From: Thuidium tamariscinum
Taxonomy: Eukaryota > Streptophyta > Bryopsida > Hypnales > Thuidiaceae
Assembly: GCA_947034885.2 (NCBI GenBank)
Contig: OX344750.2
Location: 32,102,821 to 32,166,820, forward strand
DNA: 64,000 bases
Direction of reading: 5' to 3'
Part shown: positions 25,193-37,910 of the stretch, piece after piece
Position numbering within the stretch: the first letter of the stretch is position 1
How the letters are laid out: every line of letters starts with the position of its first letter
The notes under the pieces: model-generated
Databases searched by the model: none
Told to the model about the DNA's origin: nothing
The model's input: the letters and a program-made list of their open reading frames with translations, nothing else
Translations under genes and position numbers: made by a program

Positions 25193-27662
25193 TTAATTCA
25201 AGCTGTACAGATCTTCTTCTGAAGCTCGCAGAACAGGCACTTTCACCGTAATTGGGGGAGGAAGTTGCAGCTCCGGATTCAAAGTTGACATTTCTGAGCG
25301 TTGCTGCAAGTATTCGATATGCAGTTCTTTCTTGTCACCGTGGGCACTCACTCTGTACAAGGCCTTGCCGGCTCCGAAGTCGCCTAGCAACTGGTATGAC
25401 TGTTCCGATCCATCCATTCTTGTGCATACATCGTCCACACCTGGTACAGACCCCAATGAGATCGACATTCCCCTCTGAAACACACGCAGTCCGAACGATT
25501 GACACACAAGTCCAGCCAATAGTCTTGACTTTCAATCAATAGATGACACTTAAACGGATTGCAGTGACAGGAAATTTGGACTGACAGTAATCTTGGACTG
25601 ACACTTATAGGACTTTTTCATGCACTAAGACTCTTGACAAATAGGATGCACCCGCACTGATATTTTATAAAATATTCTGAAGAGCCACTTAAAAAGAGCA
25701 TAAACTTCTGAGCATTCTAGATTGGATTCTCCATAAAATCCTTAAATTGTTCTGAGTAAACCCATCTTACTCTTCATGTGCCTACATATTGAAAAGCAGG
25801 ATGCGATTTGAATTCAATTAATATGTGGATGAGACTGGTGTGTAATGGCATGCTACTATTGCTTTTTTATAAGTGCCGATGCAAGGGCTACTGTCAAGGA
25901 GGTATGGAAGTGACTGATGCCATGGGCTTCCTCCTCCAAAATTCTTGAACTCAAAATGGAAGAAGATATGTGTCAAAGAAAAGAAGATATGTTTTTCCTC
26001 CAAGGTGTTGGGAGTTCCTTCTAGGACTGTAATGTTTAATCAAAGGACGACATTAGAAAGCAGAAACACCATGCAGAGTTCTGAAGACACTAACATACTA
26101 TTTGAGCTGAAGTGATAGAAACTAACTCACAAGCAGCATGTTCAAGCTGTGCATTGTAAATAAACTCCAAAACTGCAGATGCCTCTCTTTCAAAATCATG
26201 CAGTGGCCCTTCTTGAAAGTCTGCTCGTCTCAGCTTCGTCAGGCCTTCTCCTAATTCCACCATTGCTCCCCTGTGATTCTGTTTCCGCATGCCATCACAT
26301 GAGTTTAGTTCTATGCAATTCAAAAGCACTCGATGAGGAAATAATAAAACCATAAGGGACCGAATCCCATCTCCCATACTATTCCCTGTTACCAACAGCA
26401 ACTCATCATGAAATTGACACGCTAGGTCAGCCTTCAATTAGCAAGTTGAGTGTATGCAATGCATGGGGAGAACCAGCTGCTAATGTAAGATGAACCAGTT
26501 CATTTTCCCAAATTGTCGGTTCAAAATCAAAACTTCAAACAAATTGCCACCCTATATTTTGAATTTTTTTCTATTTGAAGTAAAACTACAAAGAATAGTC
26601 AAAGAATAGCAACAGAAACCTGATTCCTATTTGAAAACTATGAACATTGGTTGCATTGGCTCAAATTTCTCCCCAGACACTATAAGCATGAATTGGCTAC
26701 ATGTCTATGGCCACTAATCTTTGCATGGAAATGGGGGTTGTCGAATGTCACTTACAAAAAGTTTGCAACCTCCCACCTTTTGACCAATTGCATAACAAAT
26801 TCATGTATGATGATAAAAATTTGATCTCAACAGCTTGCACTCTTGCAGTAAGGTAGAGGACATTAGAGTTCCATTGACCATTCATGTAAACTTTGATTTG
26901 TGCTAAGTGTGAAACTATTTGATCTAAAAATATTTAGATTATTGCAACTGATTTTAGCTTGACACAAAGCGCAAAATTGAAATGGTGCAAGTTTCTATAT
27001 TATTGTCGGAAAAGGTTCAAAATTAAAATGTACGGTGAATGGAACCTCTCCCTTGCTGTATGGTGAACTGAGGATTTACATTATCCGAAGCAATCTCTCC
27101 ACAGCTCTACAGCGATCTTTCAATGAAATCGTAGACATTTTGCTTAAAATGCTTAAAGTGACAGAAATAGAATCTACCTCACTCTGGAAATGTTTGCACC
27201 AAAGCATTTTAACTCGCAAATCCAATTTCCATACAGACGAAAGCCAATTGAAGAAGGTAAAACCCTAATTCTGACCTGATTGAGGAGATGGTACAACCCC
27301 ACTGCGCACTGCAGAATCCCATGCAAAATGCTCCGCTGCGGCTCCGGCGCATTGTTCCACAATCCTTCCAGAATGTCGTGACACTCGTAATAATCCCCCG
27401 CATTGAAATGCGTCACGCCCTCCGCAAATGTGGCCCGCGAGTCCGCCACAATCTCCTCATCGTCCCATCGCCACGCTCGTCGGCGCAAGATGCCACGGTT
27501 GCTCTGCACCCCGAAACAGAAAAAGCGTCCCTTCGTCGCACCGAATTTCAATCCCCTGCAAGTAAACGAAGCGGGTGACGACTTGAAATGGGTGCATTGG
27601 GATGCACTGGGAGTGGGAGAGCTGCAAAGATAGAATGGGCGAAGCTCGGATATGGATGTCAT
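25193..27662 (-). CDS. DUF309 domain protein with plastid transit peptide, three exons
   Basis: Exons read on the minus strand: 27662-27276, 26278-26099, 25474-25193. All junctions are phase 0 with good sites (donors GTCAGA and GTATGT, acceptors ending AACAG and TTTCAG), giving 282 residues. Residues 1 to about 60 are Ser/Thr/Arg-rich with few acids, as in a chloroplast transit peptide. Residues about 80-180 carry the DUF309 signature: FNAGDYYECHDILEGLW (EcHDiLEgLW helix), GILQCAVGLYHLLN, then the exon 2 start NHRGAMVELGEGLTKL. The conserved C-terminal extension ends near EEDLYSL. DUF309 proteins occur in bacteria and plastid-bearing eukaryotes; biochemical function is unknown. The gene looks intact. 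Confidence 0.88.
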
Positions 27663-29820
27663 CTTGACAATTGTTGAAGATCGCGCTAAAAATCAGACAA
27701 GGAAGAAAAAAAACCTAAAGAGCTAATCTACAGTGACCCTTTCCATTTTCCTTCACCGCTCGTGGATCACTCCAGACACTACATCCAAGGACATCGAAGA
27801 CACGGAGAAGCGAATCGACGAAGAAGAAGCTTGGTCGACCTTCGAAATCTTTTGCAAGCTGGCTCGCGAGCCCATTTTTGGTTCCCAAAAGCATCTAAGC
27901 TCAAGTGGAAAGCCACATTAGGTGGGAGTACCGAAAGCCGTCAATCTAAGCAATTCAGCATAGTAAGAGGCATTTTTTCCTTAAAATTATATTTTTTTAA
28001 GTTCTAGCAAGTGAAAATCATGTGAATCATTAAAAAGATTAGATTCTTCAGATGTTATATGTAATTTCTATGATTTTTTAAAGTGTCAGCTCTCTAAACC
28101 ATTGAAATTGTTACCTAGGTGTATCCAAATGTGAACTTTGCAAAATTAGTTGTTAATAAATTCAAGTTAAGTATGTGTCCTTCACATGTCTTAGCCAATC
28201 AAAATTAAACATTTGGAGAACACATTCACCAAAATCTATGTATACAATTAGGTGACTCTAGGACCCATCCTTAGGAACAGATATAGTAATGGCTACTCCT
28301 ACCTTACAGTAAATAGAATTGAACTTGTTTAATACTTAAAACTCACTAATAACTATCTTTTTGTACTCCTAACAAAAAACAACGGAGATAATAAAGGAAT
28401 TATCATGGAAATTATTGATTATCTTTTTGTATTTTCTTTAGTATTGAGTATCAATGGATAATGATTAATCTTTACTTTTTGGATGAATATAGTTATCAAT
28501 GTGTTTAGTAAAATAAAAAACAATACTAAATAACAGAAATTAACAAGCCTCTCAAAGAACTATCTAATTTATTAATGACAATTGGGACTCTTCTAACTAT
28601 GACAACTTAAGAATATGTAGAATTTGAGATTGAGTTTGACTTCAATGTTAATCCTAAAGTTTGTGTTGAAAATGATATATGCACAACGCTATATTACCTA
28701 CATCTAGTGAGTGGAAGAAAGCAATGAAGAGATTGTAGCGCAAGTTGAACAACCTTTGCCTCCCCTTTGCATATGGTTCAATTTGTGGCAATTCTAATAA
28801 ATATCAAGTCATACAATGTAGTGATACTAGTGCTTTAGTTACTGAGTTTGATGTGATTGGAAAGGATATTGCAAATCTCATTGTCAATTTGGGCTCATCA
28901 ATCTACTCACACTTCATAGTTTAGCCAAATTTTATTATCTTTAATTAACTAAATATAATACTTGTATGATAGTTCATTTACAATGACCAACATTGAATAT
29001 TAATTACTTATTTACAAGTAATGTGAGCATATCTTCTATTAATTCCTAAGTGATCAATAAACCATATATGGTTGAATTGAAATTTCAAGCCCATTTTTAT
29101 ACAAGCAATTAAATTCCTTTGACCATTTAAAAAAAAATTTAAGCAATTTTAAAGGCTAACTATTGAAAACTTTCATTTTTCATTGAAAGAAATATATATT
29201 TGATTATTGAGAGGTCTTTGAAGGCATACATGTACCATAAATGAAGAGTAATTTTACTTCATTTCCTAGCTCTAGGCAAAGTTTAACAATTTCACTTGAT
29301 TTGAGATCTAAAAAATTATACATATCTATTTGCTTTGAAAATGGTTCCAATGGAAAGTGTAACATAATGTTTTCATAATATTCATCATTAAGAATTCAAA
29401 CATGCAACTATTGATTTAGAGCTATTTGCAATTTCTACTTATAAATAATAATTGCATTTCAACAATTGCAAAGTAGATTGTGTAATGAGTTTAATTTTCA
29501 TATGGAATTTAGTTTTTTAGAAGTGCATTTTAGTGTGCTAATACTCTTTGTAGTTGTTCATGTCACCTCCAATCCCCCCAAAAATTTATATGCAAATTTG
29601 GAAAACATTGTGGGAAAAGGCAATATACTAAATTTAGAAAATTTATTCTTTTCTTGTTGTAATCTCACAACTCCTATGCAATTTTGAGCTCAAAATTTGT
29701 ATACTTATTAATAAACTAGCTCTTTAAATATCTTATCGGTTAGATTTTACTTTAGTAGGTATGCCTACAAGGCAATGCACTGTTTTCATAGTCAAAACAC
29801 TTTGATACACTACTTTGGAG
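27663..29820. other. DUF309 promoter side, then AT-rich intergenic
   Basis: The first 300 bp are GC-richer and probably hold the 5' UTR and promoter of the DUF309 gene. The remainder is AT-rich with no supported gene. Confidence 0.4.
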
Positions 29821-30773
29821 TTAACCCCTAAAGGTTTTTGACTATGTTTTCACCAAAACCGCTTCAAAACTGTCATTGTTTAGACAACTACCAAATTTTA
29901 AGAAAAAAACATTTTTACACAAAAGTAACCATAGGATCTTTTAGTGCACAAGTTTAAAAAGATGTGAAAAAAATTTCAGCAATTTCCGCCGTATAGATTG
30001 CAAGATATTAGTGTTTGAAGTGACAAAAATCCTTTTTTTACCACTGTGGAAATCCGGGCAGCGCACTTCACAAGGTTACATTTGTATGAAAAAAAGTTCA
30101 AATTGGTGGTTACTCTTTGGATTCATTCTTAAAGTCAAGCTGGCTATATGCAAAAAAAAATTCAAATCATTTGGAGTTGTAAAACATAGAGGAAAAAAAT
30201 AACAAGTACAAAGAAGTAGAAAATGAGCCAAAACACTAATTTGTAAACAATTTATTTATGGAATTGAGAAATTCTGATCCCAATGGTTAAAATGTTGTAA
30301 TAAACAATCTTCACCTATCACAATTATTTTTATCCAAAAATATTAAAAATTGAATTAAATAAAGGATTTCAAACTTTTTTTGTAGTGTAGGAATTTTGTA
30401 ACTAGCTACAAACTACCTCAAACTAAACCTCCTCATAACTTTTGACTCACTAATCCAAATGGAATGATTCAAAGATTCCTGCATACACAAAATTCTAAAT
30501 AAAAATTTTCATATTTTCATTTTTTCTAAAAATTATTTTTAAAGAAGTTTTTTTATCTGTCCAGGCTGCCCAGAGATCAAAGGAAATCACATATCATGCA
30601 ATAACTTTTTGACTATGTAGTCAAATGTTATGAAACTTGTTGGACCTTAAAGCTACTCCTTGGGCGCATGTTGTGTGAAAATTTCAAAGAAAAAGAATAA
30701 AAACTCCATTCGTAGTGAGCTACCCAAAATCGCTATGTTGCCAAAAAACGCAATTTGGTCCTTTAGGGGTTAA
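29821..30773. mobile_element. TTAA-flanked piggyBac-like nonautonomous element, copy B (about 0.95 kb)
   Basis: TTAA at 29821-29824 and 30770-30773. The ends read inward TTAACCCCTAAAGG on both sides, a perfect 14-bp inverted repeat including TTAA. It is homologous over its full length with 14973-15915. No reading frame. This copy has the better-preserved ends of the pair. Confidence 0.8.
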
Positions 30774-31333
30774 CTTTATTCTCTTGAGAAAGACTCCAAG
30801 AATAAGTGACTTTCACATTCCTAATTCTAGAAATGGTCGTTTTCAAAACAAATCGACCATATTATAGTTGGTGAAAATTTTTAAAGTATCTCTACAATTG
30901 CTTGGTCAAAGGCGCAAACTAGGAATTTGACTAGGCTAGACAATAGTTAGTCTCCAATGGTGTGCAAGACAAGGCTCAAGAAATGCCCAACTACAACCAT
31001 ATATCTTGAGAAGATGGAGAAATGGTGAGCCTTAGCTATGGCATGACAAGGATTTTTACAGTACTTTGGACCCCAATATCAAGGTCCACCTCCCTTGCTA
31101 ACCATTCAATTTCATTTTTAAAAAAAAGTGAAATGCTTATAAGCAATTTCATCTATAAGAAAGAAAAACTTTACTTGATTCTAAAAAGAAGACGATAAAT
31201 TATTCTCATCTTGATTTGAATCTTTAAGTGAATAGTGGAGCTCACTATTTCCTCTTGGTGTGAGAAGGGGAGTTCAATTCTGAGTCAAGCCGTGGGATGC
31301 TCTAAAGGTTAATTGTGTAATACCAATAAGGTA

Positions 31334-31744
31334 GTAGGGCACCCAAATGGGCACTTACCCTAGATCCAAAAATCCAATAGGTGTGTAGGAAAAAATATTA
31401 GGTGCGCTTATTAGAAAATAGTTTAAGAAATTAAAAAAAATAGGTTCATATTATTCTAAGCTTGTATGAATATAATATGAATTTTTAAAAACAATTGTGT
31501 AGATGCACCTATTATGGGCATTAGACTAACACCAAAATGGGCACGGAAACACCCAAAGGTGACACACTTTAATTTTGAATCCCATACATGTGATTGGCCA
31601 TTCTTTGGAAGAATAACAACTTCTTAGAACCACACTTGTTCACTTTAGGACCCCACATGGCTTCTTTGAGTCTATTTGCACTTGGATTTAGATTTTTTTT
31701 CTAGGTGTCCGTGAACAAATAGTGTTCAATTTGGGTGCTCCTAC
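31334..31744. mobile_element. MITE with GTAGRAGCACC ends, copy 2
   Basis: The left end GTAGGGCACCCAAAT and the reverse-complemented right end GTAGGAGCACCCAAAT form the inverted repeat. The interior matches 21785-22134. It ends two bases before the TTAA of the next element, so two different MITE families abut here. Confidence 0.7.
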
Positions 31745-31745
31745 A

Positions 31746-31974
31746 TTAACCCCTAAACGACGCGCAGGCCATATTTTGGTCGATGAACAACACAAAATCT
31801 TTCTATACATGATAGAAATGGAGTTATTCATCCTTGAATTTAGGGATGGAAAGGGAAGTTCTTCTACAGTGCTTTGACTTCCAACAAGAACTTTTGAATT
31901 TTTTGGAACCAATGATTCCCATGGTATCAAAATTCATGATTTCCATTTCCACCAACTCATTGCTTAAGGGTTAA
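31746..31974. mobile_element. TTAA-flanked short element, copy C (229 bp)
   Basis: TTAA at 31746-31749 and 31971-31974. Left end TTAACCCCTAAACGACG; right end reverse-complemented TTAACCCTTAAGCAAT. Subterminal GGCCATATTTTGGTCGATGA is shared with the 32404 element in diverged form. Noncoding. Confidence 0.65.
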
Positions 31975-32114
31975 CCTATAATCATACCTAGTTTTCTTTG
32001 CATGTTCTTCTAAGCTTAGTGTGAGAGTACATGAGCCAGCTTGCTTGCCAATTTGGAGCCTCCTAAAGTCCTACTAACTTAACTTTGCATCCCCATGCCA
32101 AATAGTCTAACTTA

Positions 32115-32243
32115 GGGGTGTTTCATATTACGGCGAGAGGCCATGGTTTTCTCAAATCTGATTGGTGGAAATCATGGTTTCTAAAATCTGATTGGTAGAA
32201 TCGATGGCCTCTCAACTTAGATGGCCATAGTGTGAAACATCCC
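32115..32243. mobile_element. Tourist-like (PIF/Harbinger) MITE, 129 bp
   Basis: TTA at 32112-32114 and 32244-32246 flanks ends reading GGGGTGTTTCATATTACGGC and, reverse-complemented, GGGATGTTTCACACTATGGC. A TTA target duplication with a GGG-TGTTT end fits Tourist-like MITEs. The interior has a duplicated ATCTGATTGGT(G/A)GAA unit. Confidence 0.7.
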
Positions 32244-32403
32244 TTAGTGTGACCAATGAACTGGCTTTGAGTTCCACTCCTCCAGCCTGAAACACTGAGT
32301 CTTACAAGGCTCTCGACTAAACAATAGTGAGGAACAGGGAAGCATATCCAAACAGCATCATCATTCAATAGCAGCACAATTGCCAAAGCCTTTGTCTTTC
32401 ACA

Positions 32404-32772
32404 TTAACCCTTAAACGACGTGCATGCCAATTTATGGTCGATGAATGGCTTTCAAACAGTCTGCCAAACAAAACAAAAAAAATTTCATCCAGGTTTTTTT
32501 GGGTACCAGACTTTTGATTATGTGCCATCATGCAATGCCAAAAAAAACCTCAATCAATGAACTCATAGATTTAGAGGAGCCCAAATTCTAAGAAGAGTGC
32601 GTTAGACTTACACTGCCCCTCTTGTAATTTGCATCGTGGGCAACATTCTCTATTGACTTGTGTTCCATTGTACATCCTTCATTTGTCTAAAGCGTGAGTG
32701 GTTTGCGCTGAAACAGATGCTGTTCACGACTCGCTACTTCCCACGGTGACCCGTCCGTTGTTTAGGGGTTAA
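32404..32772. mobile_element. TTAA-flanked element, copy D (369 bp)
   Basis: TTAA at 32404-32407 and 32769-32772. Left end TTAACCCTTAAACGACGTGC; right end reverse-complemented TTAACCCCTAAACAACGGAC. The left subterminal region (TGCATGCCAATTTATGGTCG, then ATGAA) parallels element C, so C and D are related. Noncoding. Confidence 0.75.
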
Positions 32773-33186
32773 GCATTCTTCAATCAACCCCCTTTACAAA
32801 AGACTCGATATTACAAGCCAAAATATCCCTGTATAGTAGTTGGCTATAATTGCGACCTGTTTCTTCAAACCGTCCCTCTAGGAGGTTGTATAAGAGATTG
32901 TACATGTTTGTTAAATCAACATGTGGTGGTCACTGAATCAATTGTGGATATTGTCAGAGCAATTTAAAAGTTGTTCTATATTCATTTTCACTTCAACATG
33001 AGACATAATAAGAGACAAATTGAGTTTATTTTGAACTTCATGTACATGTGTCAATTTTATTGTAAAAAATCAAAGAGAGTCGACTTTGTCAAACTTTTAC
33101 AAAACTATGAGACATTCTTCTCCCATATGTAGTTAAGGGGCCATTTTAGTTTCCTCCTAGTTGTGTTTTGGAACCTTGCATGTTCC

Positions 33187-33435
33187 TTAACCCCTGAGCG
33201 CCCAGCCTATGTTCACCAAAATGCAAACTCTCTGGAACTCATTCCACTCAAACAACCACTTAAAATACAATCTACAATTTTTGACCGTACCGATTGGTAG
33301 TAGAGAGAGGCTTATAGCTCCATGTGAAAGGACCAATGATTTCACCGTACCATTGAGAAAATTATAAGGTCAAACAAGGACAACCTTTCAAGTCAAAGAG
33401 GCCATATTTTGGCCTCTTGGGCGCTCAGGGGTTAA
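33187..33435. mobile_element. TTAA-flanked element, copy E (249 bp, perfect 18-bp ends)
   Basis: TTAA at 33187-33190 and 33432-33435. Both ends read inward TTAACCCCTGAGCGCCCA, identical over 18 bp including TTAA. Left subterminal ATGTTCACCAAAATGC matches the same region of copies A and B. The right arm holds the palindrome-like GAGGCCATATTTTGGCCTC. Noncoding. It has the cleanest ends of the group. Confidence 0.82.
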
Positions 33436-33812
33436 AGCGTCTCATAGTACTAATACTGAAACTGGCCTTATCTTTTCTTGGTGTCTCCTAATGCGGATTT
33501 GGTGATCCCTAGGATCTGAAATATGTACCTATGGCTGATATCTTTGGAAACTCTTTACTAATTCAAAAAAGCTCAAAAAATTATGGCACTTCTTCCTTTT
33601 CGTTCTCCAACTCTCTGTCTTTCTGTAAAAATTATGTGAAAATTCTTCCCTACATGTTTAGACCATCAAAAATAGCAATCAGCCCTTAAAGGGTCGCTTT
33701 ATGAGCCTCCTCTCTTAATCATGCCAGGCACCAATTATGCTGCCAAACACGATAAAATTGAAAATTATAGTGCCAGGCACTATTACACTGCCCCTGTCCG
33801 TGTGCTTAACAC

Positions 33813-33844
33813 AGTGGGAGGCCTTCAGGGGAAGGCCTCCCACT
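33813..33844. repeat. Perfect 14-bp hairpin
   Basis: AGTGGGAGGCCTTC and its exact reverse complement are separated by the four bases AGGG. GC-rich stem in AT-rich surroundings, between two TTAA elements. Could be the core of a small foldback element. Confidence 0.6.
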
Positions 33845-34090
33845 ATACATTACATTACATCCAAATGAGCCCACAAATGTAATTACGGATTATTCAGCAA
33901 AGACTTCCTCCAAAAGAGGTCATATTTCATTTGTATCGTACAACTATTACAGAGTACCAAACGAATTGTAACAAGCTTTAGAAACAAGAATGGGTAAGTT
34001 ATATGGCAGGTTTTGGATTTCAGTTTGGGGACTAATGCAACAAGGTGAACTCAGTTCTAGTCTCCCATGAAAATAGTTCTGTTTCAGTTG

Positions 34091-35079
34091 TTAACCCCTC
34101 ATCACCTAAAGTCCAAATGTGCCTAATAGCATCCTTTTCAAGCCCTATAAGTCTACATGTCACTAAGGTATGAAAATTTTAACTATATAATTTTGTAGTG
34201 TGTATGCTGTAAATGATGTGAATCATATTTGGAGTCATTTGGTTGCACAGGTCTATTCCAAGATTATAATGTTTTAATGTTGAAAAAAGATGTTGAAATT
34301 TTTCTAAAACACATTTGGATTTTGGAGGTGAAATTTGATTTTTAAACCTACTCAAATGAAAAAAACTTTAAACTAAAAAGTACTTCAAAATCAACATACG
34401 GACACATTGGTGAAAAAAATGTCAATCAATTGACTCATTGTGCTTGCAAAATGAGTCCTTTGAAATGTCAAAAAAATAGCAAAAATGGGTGATTAAATTA
34501 AATCTATGACTAAACTTCCTTTTACTAAAATGCCTCTCAATCACTCGTAACTTCTTGGATTGATATGAAATTTTAGCCACATAAACTACACTAGAATATG
34601 CAACTTTTTTTTAAATCATCAGAAACGGACACTATATGAAGAAGAAATAAGCCCCCAAAGTTCATCATAATCCAATTATGTCTGATTTTTGAACTTCAGA
34701 TGGCTCCCAAACATTCAAAGCAACTTGAATTGCCATGAAAATTTGACCACAATAATAAGGCTTCTAAAGGAACATAATCCAACAAATTTCATTGAAAAAA
34801 AAACATTGGATGAAAGAGATGCAAGCCCCTAAAATTGCAACCATCAATTACAGCTTGATGAACTCAAATTGCACCTATGAACTTTGCTTGGCTCCCAAAG
34901 CATTTACACATCTTGGATTGATCTGAAAATTTCACCACACAAACTAGACTAGTATGCAAACTTTTTCCAACAAGTTTTATTCAATTTGGATATTTGATGC
35001 AAAAGTAACAACACTGTGAATTGGATTGGCAGACTATGTGAGGACACTTTTTGCATCACCTTCGGCGATGATGGGTTAA
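34091..35079. mobile_element. TTAA-flanked element, copy F (about 1 kb, internal repeats)
   Basis: TTAA at 34091-34094 and 35076-35079. Left end TTAACCCCTCATCACC; right end reverse-complemented TTAACCCATCATCGCC. The interior has about three diverged tandem units of roughly 180 bp, each with a TTGGATTGAT-like then GAAAATTTxRCCACA block (near 34557, 34725 and 34915). A decayed relative lies at 8080-8310. Noncoding. Confidence 0.7.
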
Positions 35080-37910
35080 TACAAAGCCGTCCCCATGAAG
35101 AAATCCCAGGTAGATACCGATTCTATCCTCTGCAATGACTAGCAGTGATCTCAAAACAGATTCAGGGTTTTTAGCCAAATGTTCATTTTTGGAAGATTTT
35201 TCAAAATTTATACAAAGGGCATGAAAAAATTAAGTAGAAAATGAGCAAAATTTAGCCAGTTTTGAGATCACTGGCAATAAGATGTCACACATGACTGAAA
35301 GGAGAAAACCTAGAATGCGAGGAAAACTGCACCAAATTTGCCATTCTAACGAATCATATGAGGTTCAAAGTTGCCAAGGAATAGTTAGAAGCAATGGCGC
35401 TTTGATGCTCAGGGATGAAAAGAGGATCAGGCTGATTAATTCGAAGAAGTACCAGTTTATTTACGGAAGATTCGCATTTGAACCAAAATTCAATACTTCA
35501 TTTACACTTGTACCACTCTTTGGCATTCGAGCTCTCAAGTCTTGAGACAGCAAACAGTCCACTCATCGACAACACCTGAATGAGTTCAAGACTTGGGCTG
35601 AAAATCTGGGCATGAACAATAGACTCTCTTTTCCCCCGAGCAAAAATTAAATCGTCTATGAACGTGCACCTCGCTCCTGTGATGTCCTAGAAATTCTCTA
35701 ATATGGTCAAAGTAACCTGAAGCTTCTACCAAACTTGCGTTGTTGCCAAGACGCGCATCAACCCCGGCCCGGCCTTGGTGGCGCAAAGTGGCGTCACGAG
35801 GAGCTTGTGGTGAGAAGAATTGAGATTTTTCTGAAATGGATCACGGAGGCATAGTGCAAAGCTGGTTTTGAAGCTGAAGCCGCAACGCGATGTGCAACTT
35901 GTCCTCCCAAGGTTGTAGCTAAGGTTACTGGTGCCCCTCTGCATGTTTGATTGCAAGCTTCGCACCGATGCTTCGTCTTGCCACTTGAGCATCGAGATGT
36001 GACCCAACACGGGCGATGTTGGCGAGATTAGCATTGCGACAGTAACTTGAACCTGCAAAACTGAAGGCCGCCTCTTGAATCGCAGTATATCGTCATTTCT
36101 AATAGTACTATTCCTTGGTACACTTCAGAAGGACTGCAGCCTATGTCACCACCATCATCTCGATCCCCTCGACCATCCGTAACGCATCTCCACACACAAG
36201 GCGATAATCCTTGTTTTATAAGTGAAAAAACAGAAGTTTCGAGCTACAACAAAATAGTGAGATTAGGTTGCCCCTCACTAATTTCTGGATATTTGAAACC
36301 CTATATAAATATTTACTGTACTTTTGAATTTGTTATTGTTCTAATTGAGACTCATGAATCTCTATGCGTACAAATGAAAGGAAGCTTATCCGTGGAAACA
36401 TCTATTGACTTCGATGGTTTGAAGAGTAACTTTGCTGGGGCAACCTAATTGTTAAGGCAACCTAATCTCACTGATCGATACATGGACACAATGCCCTCGA
36501 AACTGACCTCGGAAGCAGGTGCAGCAGGAGTTTCTCCAGCACATTGCTCCCTTTCAACTTCGCTGCAGCACCTCGTCACCGCTGTGCGATCTCGTCCAAC
36601 CATTGTTGCACCAACAGCATCGCCTCCGAATTGCCGGGAGTTTTGACCATGCCTACAGACTGAATCCCCCTTTGCCTTTCTCTTTGTTCGGCTAGGAGCC
36701 TCCTTACACGACCACACGGGCACTGTCTGATCCCAGTACTCCGGCACCTGTTGGTCATCACTGCCGTTGCGTTGCCGCGGTCGCACTTTCGGAACCGCGC
36801 AGCGCCGCCGTGGTGTGTCAGTGAGATCTACTGCCGAACCTAGTTCCGTCGTCAATGTGGATTGTGAGTCACTCCAGGAGCGTTCCACCATTGTGCACCT
36901 CCGGAAGGTGGTCAGTACGTACGTGAGATTCTCTGATCAAATGCTCAAGAACGCAATATGTATAAGTATACACACGGATTGGTTTCTTTCTAATGCAGAA
37001 TCGATCTAATCTTTCACAATACAGCGGCCGGGACAAACACATGCACAATTTGTGTATGGACCCTGTGTGTGTTCAAACTCTGACCTACCCAAACTGACAG
37101 ACGGTTTTGACTCGGTGGAAACTAGAATGATCAGCTTGGCAAAGATCAGCACCCCAAGAAATTCAATGGAACGCTGACCTACATAACAAACCAAAGCATG
37201 ATGACACCGACGAATTTCTAAAACGTACCCAACTGTGCAAGAATTAAGTCGGCAGCACGATATCAAACAAATTCTTCCCTATCACGCGCTCTTCAATTCC
37301 TCTATTTCTACTTGCATTGTCCATGCCTTGAAGACGCACACTATCACAACGATCACTCAATTAAGTTCACTAGTACTAAGTCGATCAGAGAAAGACGCAG
37401 AGCGCATTGATAGCACTAGATTGCAGAATTGGCTCCATCGATTCCTCACAATGGATTCTACTGTAATCGTTCTACAATTTCAGTTCGCAACGTGCGTACC
37501 CAAATTTTGCTCTGCAGGAGCACGGCATTAATTGGTCCAGACGAAGAAGTTAAGCTTGTTCTTATAGGCTAGCCAGCTCTGGCCATGGCGGTCATACATG
37601 AGTCCGTGAGATCTTTTCTGGCTGCTATCGTTGCTGTGGTCGTGGTCATCATCAGAAATGATTCCTGTTGGGGACAGATCGACTGAATTTAGAAGCGGAG
37701 CTCGTGACTTTCCCAGTCCTGCTGATACTGGAACTCCTGATCATGATTTCGAGGTTTCGTGTACTGCGGCTAGCTAATCTGACCTTAGCTTCGGCATGTC
37801 GGGCTGTCTGCGGGACTGCATGCCCAATGGGCGTCAAGGCCAGGTGGTGGATTCTTGGACCTCCCGATAGAAACTTTCTTGGTTTCATAATTGGAAATCC
37901 GATTTCATAA
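35080..37910. other. GC-richer segment without a recognised gene
   Basis: From about 35.6 to 37.9 kb the sequence is clearly GC-richer, with overlapping ORFs on both strands (up to 148 codons on the minus strand at 36445-36891). None shows a known domain, and no frame is sustained across plausible exons. GTGAGATTAGGTTGCC at 36257-36272 is exactly inverted at 36456-36471, suggesting a small element. An old retroelement or a decayed gene is possible. Confidence 0.3.

Noticed and set aside
27733-28007. Overlapping plus-strand ORFs in the DUF309 upstream region
   Set aside because: Two frames overlap without a domain, and the GC-richer composition is explained by the promoter and 5' UTR of the divergent DUF309 gene.
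36445-36891. 148-codon minus-strand ORF
   Set aside because: The longest ORF in a GC-rich patch, but low complexity, no domain, and overlapped by other open frames; probably chance.
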